Source: Apoderus coryli (lineage: Eukaryota; Arthropoda; Insecta; Coleoptera; Attelabidae). From it: 64,000 nucleotides of DNA. A program made the translations under genes and the position numbers. The stretch is from assembly GCA_911728435.2 (NCBI GenBank), contig OU452205.1, positions 1,431,760-1,495,759 on the forward strand, written 5' to 3'. A model generated the notes under the pieces. It saw nothing but the letters and a program-made list of their open reading frames with translations, had not been told where the DNA came from and ran no database searches. Of the stretch, positions 21,990 through 31,839 are shown piece after piece (position 1 is the first letter of the stretch; each line of letters starts with the position of its first letter).

Positions 21990-22045
21990 TTCAGGTAGGA
22001 GTCGAACCCACGTCTCACGCTTTTCGGGCATTTACTGCCACTGGT
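21990..22045 (-). repeat. tRNA-like SINE head, unit 1
   Basis: On the minus strand, a D-arm-like GGCA...TGCC and a T-arm GTGGG-TTCGACT-CCTAC with five pairs and a canonical B box. The anticodon stem is poor. Part of a repeated unit of about 300 bp shared with 22250-22318. Confidence 0.45.
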
Positions 22046-22182
22046 GACAGTAGTGCATAAACGCGATTTACACACAAATGTTTTGTGGTTCTGCTGCTGT
22101 CTCGAACTTCAGTTCGAAGGCATCAAAGACACAGACCACGTCGCAGTGTTTCTTCTATTGCATGTCCTGCACGTCGTATTAA

Positions 22183-22318
22183 ATATACATCGATATACAA
22201 AGAGATGAAATAAATTCACCTGTACGAATTAAAAAAAAATTCCGTGACAACAGTGAGATTTGAACCCACATCTCCCGATTGCCGGTCAGGTGTTTTCACT
22301 AATTAAACTACCGTGGAA
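22183..22318 (-). repeat. tRNA-derived SINE-like unit 2
   Basis: The minus-strand head folds well: D stem GTTT/AAAC, anticodon stem CCTGA/TCGGG with loop CCGGCAA, and T arm GTGGG-TTCAAAT-CTCAC. The acceptor stem does not pair. The head is followed by a body that starts GTCACGGAA, has a T-run and includes GTATATCGATGTATA. Pol III-type A and B box positions are present, which suggests a tRNA-derived SINE rather than a tRNA gene. Confidence 0.5.
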
Positions 22319-22486
22319 CATGTATGGAACTTCTTTAATTCGTACATGCCTTGCTTCCTATGTGCTGTGCTACGTGTCGGTCTTTAATTTAAAGAGATCA
22401 AAGACTATACACTGGTCATAATGCAAATTTTATACATATAAATAAACAAACAAAGATATTCAACTAAGTTGACAGCGTATAGTATA

Positions 22487-22549
22487 TCATCGATATACAA
22501 AGAAATGAAATAAACTAACCTGTATAAATTAAAAAAATTCCGTGACACA
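22487..22549 (-). repeat. Second copy of the SINE body
   Basis: Repeats the 22189-22247 body (CATCGATATACAAAG ... AATTCCGTGAC) about 300 bp downstream, but without an adjacent tRNA-like head on its upstream side. Together with the heads at 21990 and 22250 this suggests a tandem duplication with a period near 300 bp. Confidence 0.55.
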
Positions 22550-22602
22550 TACATGTGCTTGTAGCTTGTAGAATATATATTTATATACTTGTGTTGTTTT
22601 AG

Positions 22603-22885
22603 TTAAAAGAAAAGGAGCGATTTAAACCCAATCCTCATAATTATGCAATGAAAAAGACGCAGTTGATGAAATAGCGTGAGGAGGCTCTTTGCCATGGTGA
22701 CGATGACTTGGCCAGAGATTTGGCTGAGAAGTTAGCTCACTTGGAAGAAAGAGCATCCGAATTGGACAAAATGAGAACATCAACCATATCTAGTATATCG
22801 TATATAAACGATAGAAATAGAAAACGAAATGTGGAAGAGGCAGAAAAAGCAATTATGGCTGAGGTCCGGGCAAATAAAGGTCGCA
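22603..22885 (+). pseudogene. Rtf1: Rtf1 second exon fragment with stop codon
   Basis: Continues Rtf1: LKEKERFKPNPHNYAMKKTQ then LMK, an in-frame TAG at 22672-22674, REEALCHGDDDLARDLAEKL, LEERASELDKMRT and ISSISYINDRNRKRNVEEAE KAIMAEVRANKG. This is the conserved coiled region that follows Plus3 in metazoan Rtf1, including the SYINxRNR signature. Similarity stops after ANKG (about 22880), where the expected DPFTRR-type text is replaced by transposase-like sequence. The stop codon shows this copy is not a working Rtf1 exon, unless it is a sequencing error. Confidence 0.8.
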
Positions 22886-23771
22886 GTGGTGGCTTCAAGA
22901 GAAGACTCTTTGCGTTATCCTCATAGAGTTCACCATTCACGGAGAGTTCGCAGAGGACGCAGTTATTAATGTATTGGCATATGTTAACGCAGAACCCCAT
23001 AGTAGTATAAGAGAAATGGCTAGAAATTTGGACCTTAGTTACGGCACAATTCAAAGAATCCTTGTGGAAAAAAAATTTCATCCTTACCATGTAGTGTTAT
23101 CTCAAGCTCTAAGTGATTCTGATTTTGATATGAGATTAAACTATTGTTATTGGGTAAAAACATGATAAGATATAATCCACAATTTTCTCTCAAATATTAT
23201 GGACAGATGAGGCATCATTTACCAATACTGGGAGGGTAAATTTGCACAACATGCATTTTTGGTCAGAAAACAACCCACACTAGATAAGTTGATAATCAAC
23301 ATCAATGGACCTGTAATGTTTGGTGTGGCACAATTAACGGCATGCTTATTGGTCCCTATATTATTTAAGGTATTTTGACAGGTGAAATGTACCTTAATTT
23401 TTTAGAGTTTCATTTGCCCGAATTATTAGAAAATGTTCCTTTACTTGTGAGAAGAACCATAATTGGCTACAACTTGATGGGTGTCTTGCTCATTTTTCCC
23501 TTCGTGTTCGCAATTTTCTACATGAACATTTTCCAGACCGGTGGATTGGGAGGGGAAATAACTTTCCTTGGCCGGCCAGGTTTTATTTATGGGGTAGGGT
23601 TAAATACATTGTTTACAAAGTGCAACCGACAAGCAGAGAAGACATGATTATTAGAATTAGAAATGCAATCGGTAGTTTACCTGGCGCTGAAATAGAAGCA
23701 GCCGTGAATTCTACCAGAAATCGGTTAAATCTTTGTATTTCAAATGATGGAAAACAATTTGAACACCTGTG
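22886..23771 (+). pseudogene. Mariner-type transposase, main segment
   Basis: Continues the transposase started at 21635. GEFAEDAVINVLAYVNAEPH, REMARNLDLSYGTIQRILVE (HTH) and KKFHPYHVVLSQALSD precede the first catalytic block, ILWTDEASFTNTGRVNLHNM (about 23195-23250, read across a shift). MYLNFLEFHLPELLENVPLL follows, then a shifted second block. The third block, WPARSPDLNPLDFF-like, lies around 23565-23600, and the C-terminus NSTRNRLNLCISNDGKQFEH ends near 23771. Multiple frameshifts and stops. Same general group as the elements at 18423 and 39325. Confidence 0.75.
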
Positions 23772-23939
23772 AATTTTTTTTATAAATGTTTACTTATTAT
23801 TCGCACTGTTTAGATTTTCATTTAACTATTTTTACTTTTGTTCTGTTCTATTATTTTAAATAAAAAACTTATTTTGCCTCTTACATAATTTGGACCATGC
23901 CAATTAGGTCGGAAGAAGGGCACGGATTTGCAAATGAAA

Positions 23940-24470
23940 ATTACTTATTGAGTCGACAGCAATTGACCAACCGAATCCAAAGCAAGCAAAGACGCAACAG
24001 TCAGCCGGAAAGGTGATGGAGGCTGTATTTTGGGGTGCGAACGGAATAATAATCGTCGACTACCTCCAAAAAGGAACCAGCATCAACAGCGACTATTACT
24101 GTGCACTTTTGCATTGATTGAAAGGTGAAATTCCAAAGAAACGGCCACATTTGCAAAAGAAAAAAGTGTTGTTTCCCCAAGACAATGCACCATGTCACAA
24201 ATTGATGAAAACTATGGCAAAATTGAATGAAATGGCCTCAAATTACTTACCCACGTATTCTCCAGATTTAACCCACAGCAACTTTTTCCTGTTTTCAGAT
24301 CTCAAGGCAGTGCTTGCTAGAAAGAAATTTAAGTCCAATGTTGAAGTAATCGCTGAAACTGAGGCCTATTTTGACGACAAAGAGATAGGTATCGTACTAT
24401 AAAAGTGGTATTGAAAATCGCTATAATAATTTGTGATATCACCGTTAAGTTTCGGCCCACTTACTCTCAA
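23940..24470 (+). pseudogene. Mariner transposase, catalytic C-terminal part
   Basis: Plus strand: QSAGKVMEAVFWGANGIIIV, DYLQKGTSINSDYYCALL, the second catalytic block KVLFPQDNAPCH (24165-24200), and the third block YLPTYSPDLTHSNFFLFSDL (about 24245-24300), consistent with DD34D spacing. Then ARKKFKSNVEVIAETEAYFD. It closely resembles irritans-group/SETMAR-type mariners. The N-terminal part and the first catalytic Asp are missing; two stops and a terminal frameshift are present. The 23772-23939 spacer holds no further coding sequence. Confidence 0.85.
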
Positions 24471-24855
24471 CCTGCATAAATCATTTATATTTGCATGGTA
24501 TATTGACGTTAGAGCACTTTTTAAATTATGTACCGTCAAAATATAAAATAGCGGTCTACCTTAATTAACATATTACATTGTTTAATCTATTAGTACACAA
24601 AATTAAAGTCAATACAGAAATTCAGTATATGTTAATTCCTCTGAATTTAACAAAATGTACAACACACGTCTACTATTTTACATTTCTAAATTAGGAGGCC
24701 GAATGAACGACAACAAACACGTGAATAAATCAATTATTTAATGTTGTTAGAATTGTTGCAAAAATAAAATAAGCTTACAGGGTGTCCCAAAAATATACAC
24801 AGTGCAATAGAAAAGAAGCAACACGCTTGTACGAACCGCTGGCAGCCTCATCATA

Positions 24856-26064
24856 TACAGGGAGTCCGCCGGGAAGGTATACTACTTTGTTTATTTATAA
24901 TTTTTGATTAAATGAAAGAGAATGGATCTTATATTGATAAATGTTTTATTTAATGTCGGCATTATGTATGGAATACAATATCAGATAAATGTCCGCCTCT
25001 GTTAGCCTCACAAATGCGAGCCCTTTTGAGCACATTTTTCATTACATTCTCACACATTTCAGATATCCCCACAAAAAGAAGTTCGGAGCAGTCAAATCAG
25101 GCGACCGTGGAGGCCAATCAACATCACCATTTCTTGAAATAACTTGTTGTGGGAAGAGGTCTCGCAGTAATTCCATTGTAATCCTGGCTGTATACGATGT
25201 GGCACCGTCTTGTTGATACCACATGTTAATCAAGCTTAAACCATGCAGTTGTGGCGTTAAAAAGTTTTCAGTCATATCACGATATCGCTCCCCATTCACA
25301 GTTACCGTTACGCCGTTTTCATTTTTAAGGAAGTAAGGTTCAATGATTCCTCCTTACCAAATTGCACACCAGACTGTCACTTTTAATGAATGCAAAGCTG
25401 ACTGATGAATAATTTGAGGGTTGTCCATTGCCCAGAACCGACTATTCTCCATTTTCATTCAAATGAAAATGTGCCTCGTCACTCATTATGATTTTTTTAT
25501 GAAAATCGGGATCGTCATGGGCGAGCTGTAACAACCTATTGGCATATGTACGCCGGCGTAAATGGTCTTGTGGAAGAAGCTCTTTTGTCAAGTGAATCTT
25601 ATATGGAAACAAATCCAAATTCTTGTGCAAAATCGTGGCCAAAATTGTTCTTTGAAGACCAAGCTCCTGAGCACGGTGTCGAATTGAGGTTGATGGATTA
25701 GTTTGAACACTTTCTTGAGCTGCAGTAATGTTTTCAGCTGATCTTGCAGTACGTTGTGGTACGTGCTTGGGCCTATCACCTACAGACCCTCTTTCTTTGA
25801 AATCATTCACTACACCATAAATAGTGCGTTTTGTTGGCACGTTGTTTCTCCCAAAAATTTCACGTAACTTTCTCATCGTCACAGCAATCAATGATTGATT
25901 TTGATAAATTGTTTTAACGATTAAAACACGTTGGTTTATCGAATATTTTTCCATAATAAATTTGCCACGTGTCTACTTCACGACTGCGAAATATGAACTG
26001 TCCAGACTAATTTTTACCAAAATGGCGGCAAAACAAAGTATACATTCCCGGCGGACACCTGGTA
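24856..26064 (-). mobile_element. Full-length mariner-type element with TIRs and TA flanks
   Basis: TA-CAGGGAGTCCGCCGGGAAGG at 24856 is matched inversely by CATTCCCGGCGGACACCTG ending near 26062, followed by TA. Inner TIR text (TACTTTGTTTA and its complement) also pairs. At about 1.21 kb and with a nearly complete transposase, this is the best-preserved DNA transposon in the window. Confidence 0.85.
24963..25954 (-). pseudogene. Mariner-type transposase, nearly complete
   Basis: Starts at ATG 25954 with MEKYSINQRVLIVKTIYQNQ. HTH regions include TKRTIYGVVNDFKERGSV and STSIRHRAQELGLQRTILAT, then SDEAHFHLNENG with the first catalytic Asp (about 25470). After a frameshift near 25442 come NSRFWAMDNPQ and, past a stop, GIIEPYF, MWYQQDGATSYTA (second Asp, about 25220) and DWPPRSPDLTAPNFFLWGYL (third Asp, about 25095). 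After another frameshift, NVMKNVLKRARICEANRGGH ends at a stop near 24963. Roughly 330 codons, normal for a mariner. Two or three lesions make it inactive. Confidence 0.85.
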
Positions 26065-26910
26065 TAATCTTTGCTCCCATCTATCGTCATTTCAAAGTGG
26101 AAACCTGAGAGGTGGTGGTGGTGTTGGCCGTCCAAGACCATCGCGTACTATAGCTAGCATTAACACATGTGATACTATTAACTATAATAGTGGTCATTCA
26201 TTCTCGAACTATCTGCTAAGAGATCAGTTCATCTGCAAGCTGGAAGATCGATTGCTGTCGGTTGATAATAAACGTTTATTTGCAGAGCTTCCAAGGACCA
26301 ATTTCTAGCTACAAATCATAACACAGCAATAAATTTCCAATGAATTCTCCTTCTTTTATTTCTCTTACACATGCAAAACTAAACGACAACCTTTGTACAC
26401 GTTACATTGTAAATGTAATGAGCCTTTATACATGTAAACTATAACATCATTTCCATCACTTAATTCAAAACTATAATTCAGAATAATGTTTAAGATAATA
26501 GCTATAATATTAGAAGCGTGTATTTCCTGCAGATACCCTTTGATTGTTAAATTATCCATTAATGCAGTAACACACAGAGGCACATAATAAAATTTGCATA
26601 CATATTAGAAAGAGCGCGATCAACCAAAAGTTTCATAGATTCCCGGCTGATAATTTCCAAATCAAGAGTAATGGTGTTTAAACAGAACGGCTCTGTGCAT
26701 TGAAGTGTAATATTCTACGATATTTCAATATTAGTTTAAACTGCATTTATTTAATATTTCATGGCAATTTAATAACTTCATAGTTAGTAGCTTTATATAG
26801 GTGGATTGAGGCTCTAAAAACATACAGGACTATTTATGGATATTTAGTTAATGAATCGTAATACACTCATCAATATTTATATTCATTTTCAATATTTCAA
26901 CAAGGCTTTT
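26065..26910. other. No gene seen
   Basis: A GGTGGTGGTG-type run near 26110 and AT-rich sequence. The 72-codon minus frame at 26365-26583 has no motif. Nothing supportable. Confidence 0.3.
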
Positions 26911-26979
26911 CGTGTCATTAATAACAATTACAATTCTTCTGCCGATTATTTTCAAGGATCATGTTATGCGGTCGGCTCC

Positions 26980-27825
26980 ATTTTGTAGCGATTTCGCAAA
27001 AAACTGCGAATTACAGCAGCTTCAAATTAGAGATAAATGGTATAAAGCTAGACATATTTTGGGTACGGATGGTGTGACTGCTTTTGTGGTCAAGGACTGT
27101 GCCTCAGTATTCGCTAAACCGATTTCAACTATATTTAATTTGCCATTGAAATGTAACAAGTTTTTGAATTTCTGGAAACTGTTAAGGATGAACCCCATCT
27201 TCAATAAAAGTGATAAGCAGGATATTAGAAACTCCCGACCTATTCATCAGGGATTTTTTCCTGGGCGATCCCCTAGTACTAATCTCGTAATGTTGAGGCA
27301 GTTTTTGGCGGAAACCTTGGATAGGGGGGGTCAGGTCGACGTTATTTAAACGGATTTAACTAAAGCCTTAGATAGGCTTGACCACGTAATTCTGCTGCAT
27401 AAGCTTTTGGAATTTGGTTAACTGTGAATCTTATAACATTTCTGTCTACTTCTCTCAATTAACGTAACTTGTATTTGGAGTCCCGTGGTTTCAAGTCCGA
27501 TATTATCCGTGCAACATCTGGAGTGCCGCAGGGTCCTGTGTTGGGTCCCCTCTTATTTATGTGTTTTATTAATGACATTGTTAATCGCGTGAAATGTCGC
27601 TCCATACCTTTGCTGATTATTTTAAGGTTTATTCACTCATTAACTTTGGACTTTCGACTTCTTGGTTTTGTTATGCGAAATACAAAGCATTTTGTGTCAC
27701 CTAAAACTCTTATTTTACTGTATAATTCCTTTGTTAGGTCGCAATTGGAATATGCGTCTGTTGTGTGGAGTCCTGGTTATGCGTTGCACTTCATTAGCTT
27801 AGAGAGGACGAAGATTTGTTAAATA
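26980..27825 (+). pseudogene. Non-LTR reverse transcriptase (Jockey/CR1-like) fragment
   Basis: Plus strand, several frames: LGTDGVTAFVVKDCASVFAK, PIFNKSDKQDIRNSRPI, the DLTKALDRLDHVILLHKLLE block (motif A, about 27350) and SGVPQGPVLGPLLFMCFIND then I (motif B region, 27510-27575). The YADD block is deleted. Next RLLGFVMRNTKHFVSPKTLI and RSQLEYASVVWSPGY (27735-27780). Text resembles the minus-strand LINE at 43083-44165, so probably the same lineage. Stops at about 27347, 27421 and 27822. Confidence 0.8.
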
Positions 27826-28177
27826 TTTACAAAACAGGCTTCAATTTGTCCAGACCAGTAATGGAGAATTTTCAAAGGAAAGGGTGACGTGTTGAGTTCC
27901 ACAAAGCTCAATAGTTTCACCTTTATTATTTGACTCTACTAGTATAAATTACGTCCTCGAAATTATATAATCTAAGTTCCGATTTGTCGGTGCAGGACAT
28001 AAAATAAAACGTGCTAGATTTCAGCCAACGTTTTGTTTAATATGCTTAAACTTCAGGCCCTAATTAAAGGTTACAGCTTTCAAGTTTAAATACAGGAATC
28101 TACCTTTGGATTTCAAATAGATTTTTTTAATGTTTTCTTTCCAAATTTTTTGTGGAAAGTAATAAACTTTTATTACA

Positions 28178-28372
28178 TTGATTGTAGTAAATAGCATGAC
28201 TAAGGAATGCAAAGTGCAGAGCAAAAAAGATCTTCAAGCAAGCGTTCAACATTTTTTTGAAGAAAATCAACGGCCAAATCCTTTCAAAGAAAACTATCCT
28301 GAAGACTGTTGGTACAAAAGTTTTTTACGTACATACTCATATTCATATACTGCAGGGATATTTCTAGAATAA
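28178..28372 (+). pseudogene. Pogo/Tc5-type HTH-like fragment
   Basis: The reading KDLQASVQHFFEENQRPNPF then KENYPEDCWYKSFLRTY resembles the second helix-turn-helix of pogo/Tc5/CENP-B-type transposases, where a PFxxxxPGxxWYxxFxxR pattern is typical. No catalytic domain follows. Moderate support only; a domesticated-protein scrap is also possible. Confidence 0.45.
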
Positions 28373-28379
28373 ATTGATT

Positions 28380-29340
28380 GAGAAAACTAAAAACACAAAC
28401 AATGAAAATACGTAGGTATTGATTGCTGGTAGAAATCTCCACTTGAAACCGAAGGACGGCCAGACGAACTAAAATAAATGAGTTATACCGCCATTTTATT
28501 TACTCAAGCAAAATATAACGCCCGGTTCGCTGCCGGTGGCAGAAACGAAAAACAAACAAAGTTTCAACAACTGAAAATTTCATCTAGTGAAATATTTGTG
28601 AGCGAACGCGTGAAGAATAACACCTTGTGTCGTAGCGGCTCCTTGGAGATTTTCTTAAAACAACACAATGGCGACTGTGTGGTGGTGAAGAAAAATATAA
28701 GGGAAATAATGAGAAAACATTTAAAAATATAATACGAGTAGACAAGATGCGAGTGGACTCCGTATGTAATGTTCCCGTTCATTTAGGCATTATGGAGTTT
28801 AGTAGAGTGTGTGTCACGACGACGATGGGCAGCTAACCGTATAGGGAAAACTATTCTGAATTATCTAAAAATTGGGTACAGTACTTTGTTGGTCTAACAT
28901 AATGGCGACCAAATAAGGCTAAGTATGGAATAATTATTAAAATAACCGAAACTTATCAATGTAGCTAAAATTATTGTTATACAAGGTGTTAATTTTTGTT
29001 TTTGTAAATAACGGGGAGCTTATATGGCCCTAAATTATTAGGTCCATTAACAATAATTATTATGGTCACAAAAATGTACGCAACTGACTCTAATTTAATT
29101 TCGATATTGTCTTGAGATAAAGCCACAAAAACTGCAACTTTTGTATCTCTTGTATTTTTTCATAAGTAACTTCATTTAGGAGAAATAAATTTAAAACATT
29201 TATCAACACAACAAGAATACTTGCGAATAATTCGAATAAAAATAACATTAACATTTCGAAGCACGATAAAAGTAAATAAATAAATAAAATTAACATCAGT
29301 AGTTGAGGAATTTCAACAATTCTTCATTTTCACAATGTCT
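28380..29340. other. No recognised gene; repeat-like text
   Basis: An 84-codon plus frame at 28478-28732 has mixed composition but no motif I recognise. ACAAGGTGTTAATTTTTGTT near 28984 resembles subterminal text of DNA transposons elsewhere in the window (about 40050, inverse). Confidence 0.25.
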
Positions 29341-29344
29341 TTCA

Positions 29345-30110
29345 GCGCTTAAGGGTGTTCCTCAACGATCATTATTATCGCCAACTCTATACAATATTTA
29401 CTGCTTTGATACTTTTCCTGCCTTTGTTTGTCAATCGGTCTACGGACTCTGCTTCGCATGGTAAGAATTTACCAACGACCACTGCAAACGTGTCCAATTT
29501 TCTCAACGGGACCTTGTCATGGTTTTCCAAATGGCGACTAACTGCAAGTAACTGCTTCTAAATCGCAATTCATTATATTTAATCATATACCGTCACTAAT
29601 GATTCGTCAATAATTGACTTAGGAAATACCTAATACATAACCCCGAAGACGTCAGTGAAGTATTTAAGCTTTACCTTGGACCATAAATTGAACCTTAAAG
29701 AGCATACCAATAGCATCAGGAAACGCGTCATATCAAGAGCTAACTGTTTCAAGGGCTTAACATTTAAGAACGAAGGTGTATCTACTCTCAAATCAGCTTT
29801 CATCTATAAGTCGATTTGCAGACCACTTCTTTACCTCAACTGTCGCCGATGGTCAATGTACAATCTCCAAATTGCTGAACGTTCAGCTCTAAGAAAAATA
29901 ACAAAAATTCGCAATCCAATAAACCGGCTGTTTAAGCCATCAAATCGGCTACTATACAGCTGAGAATATAAGAAGAATATACGAACAGGCTATATTGCGA
30001 CCTCCTGAACACATTTCTCGTCTGAAATTTCCACCTGAAAAAACTCTCTTGGAAACTTTGCAGAGACTACGCGAACACGTCCAAATTTGAAGATTCAACA
30101 TCAGGACTTA
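29345..30110 (+). pseudogene. Non-LTR reverse transcriptase C-terminal fragment (Jockey-like)
   Basis: Starts with LKGVPQRSLLSPTLYNIY (motif B region, 29348-29400). Degraded text follows, then VKYLSFTLDHKLNLKEHTNS and IRKRVISRANCFKGLTFKN and KSAFIYKSICRPLLYLNCRR (29655-29860), and, after a stop near 29961, RRIYEQAILRPPEHISRLKF. This order matches the thumb/C-terminal part of Jockey-type RTs. The YADD motif is lost. Plus orientation. Confidence 0.75.
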
Positions 30111-30454
30111 TTAAAATTAGGTGATATCTAGTATTTCCAAAAATCTCTTGTCTTCTCTTTGATTTTTTTTTTTTTTTTCCTTTTCAAATATATTTAGGAA
30201 TATTTTATTTTGTAATATTCAATCAATATGTAATAAATATATTGTATTAATTTAAATTTCTTCGGTCAATGGCCTTTTAGGGTTTTGTACCAAAAAATTA
30301 CGTTTTATTATTATTTGACTTAATTAAAAAAAACCGTTATTTATAAATAAAATTTACCACCTTATATTATATAATTTTTTGACGAACAGATAAAACTAAA
30401 TAATTAAAAAAAAGTATAATTAAAATAAAATATATACAGGGTGAGTCACGAGGA

Positions 30455-31345
30455 AATTCCCTTGAATTGGATGGAGACATTTTGGTTTTCCAGGAAGGAG
30501 CAGAGAACTTGGGACTTGTTCTGGATCGCAAGCTGCGATTCAAGGACCATATAACATCAAAACTTAAAATCGGATATGGAATGTTAAAAAAATTATACCC
30601 TCACCGACATTCGTTAAATGTAACCTTGAAGATTCGTATGTCTTATCGCACTTAAACTACTGTGACAGCATCTACGGTCCTTGTCTTGATAGTGTGGACA
30701 GAGAGAGAGTTCAGAAGTTGCAGAACTCTTGCTTGCGGTTCATATTTGGCATTCGAAGAAGACATCGCATATCTCACAAACTTAAGGAGGCAGGTTGGCT
30801 GAATATGTATAACAGACGCATTCACCATTCAACATGCTTCTTTTACAAAATAATAAAATATAAAACCCCTCCTTATCTGGTTAATAGAATTGTGTATAGA
30901 ACTGATGTGCATAATCTAAACATCAGACGTAAAAGTCTAATAACAGTCCCTGTTCATAAAAAGGAAATATTTAAAAGATCGTTCTCTTATAATGTCGCCA
31001 CGTTAGTTAACCGGTTTGTGATTAAGGATTTCTCTCAGAGTTTGCATGTGTTCAGATCTACGATTGAAGAGATATTGCTTGACAGCGTTTAGGCATTTCA
31101 TTTGGGCATTTTGTTTGCACTGTTTTTAACCCAACACTTTATTTTTGTGTACTTATGTGTTTTAATATTGTATTTATTGTGTAGTTTTTTATTGTGTATT
31201 GTTTCTTGGGCTTCAACAGCACTCAACCTAGTTGAGAGGCTGAGATTTCACGCCCTTTAGTTCTAATGGTTGTAATAATACATTTTTTGTACAAATTTAT
31301 GTAATACCTTTTAGAACTAATACACATATATTATTATTATAAATA
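30455..31345 (+). pseudogene. LINE RT C-terminus with 3' UTR (CR1/Jockey-like)
   Basis: 5'-truncated LINE: ENLGLVLDRKLRFKDHITSK, LKKLYPHRHSLNVTLKIRMS, a stop near 30655, VQKLQNSCLRFIFGIRRRHR, SHKLKEAGWLNMYNRRIHHS, KIIKYKTPPYLVNRIVYRTD and RSFSYNVATLVNRFVIKDFS, ending at a stop at 31090. It is followed by a 3' UTR containing CAACCTAGTTGAGAGGC and ATTATTATTATAAATATAA near 31335. Only one stop and one shift, so it is relatively young. TACAGGGTGAGTCACGAGG at 30436 just upstream looks like a separate transposon end. Confidence 0.8.
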
Positions 31346-31464
31346 TAAACTCGTAAAATAATATAAAAATAACAAACAGTTTTACACACTGTTAACAACA
31401 ACTACTGTTAATTATTTTATTGAATCAGTTCACTCTACTTTCGAACAAGGCCAATCTAACGAGC

Positions 31465-31652
31465 CGTAGACCTTGAAGAGTTTTGAAACTTACCAATGAT
31501 AACAAGGTTACTCGCTTGAATTGGTGCCGTGAACACAGAAACGGGGGTTTGAATCAATGGCAAAGTGTCATGGTTTCGGATGAAACTAGAGTTGGTTTAG
31601 TGTCGGATGATCATCAGGTGCATGTTTGGCTAGTTACTGACAAGTTCTCCCA
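31465..31652 (+). pseudogene. Tc1-type transposase fragment
   Basis: The plus frame reads KVTRLNWCREHRNGGLNQWQ then SVMVSDETRVGLVSDDHQVH and VWL. This is the Tc1 block leading into the first catalytic Asp (FSDESRF in relatives, here VSDETRV). No other catalytic blocks. The sequence changes abruptly near 31652 to GC-richer text. Confidence 0.75.
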
Positions 31653-31740
31653 TTTCAAGGTCGTAGCAGCCCTCCGTAAGCCGGAGTGCAACGCATGCCG
31701 GCGCACCTTTGACGCCGAGGGGGTGGTAAATACTGGGTAG
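31653..31740 (+). repeat. GC-rich repeat patch shared with 3540-3560
   Basis: Begins with TTTCAAGGTCGTAGCAGC, identical to a stretch near 3542, and continues with CCGTAAGCCGGAGTGCAACG-type text unlike the AT-rich surroundings. Perhaps a LINE-derived end joined to the Tc1 scrap. Function unknown. Confidence 0.4.
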
Positions 31741-31800
31741 TTAAAACGTATAGTTTTTTCTACATGAACTACGTATATTTGTTCAATCATTTAAAATAAC

Positions 31801-31838
31801 AATACAAGTTTCGAGAAGTAATATTCTCATGATCAGTG
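31801..31838 (-). ncRNA. Hammerhead-like relic
   Basis: Minus strand: CTGATCA (31836-31830; canonical would be CTGANGA), a perfect five-pair stem II GAGAA/TTCTC (31828-31813), then GAAAC and a TTGTA cleavage-like end. The core C-for-G change and weak stem I argue for a decayed ribozyme. Confidence 0.35.
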
Positions 31839-31839
31839 G

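Larger units (their letters stand above)
21893..22602 (+). other. Intron-like block between the Rtf1 exons, with tandem repeats
   Basis: Starts GTAAGT and ends in TTGTTTTAG, plausible U2-type splice signals. It separates two Rtf1 coding blocks that are adjacent in known Rtf1 proteins. The exact junction is uncertain: using GTAAGT as donor puts the first exon one base out of frame with TTA-AAA-GAA. A donor at 21889, or an acceptor six or seven bases later, would restore it. It holds two tRNA-like units on the minus strand. An intron implies DNA-level rather than RNA-mediated duplication. Confidence 0.55.
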
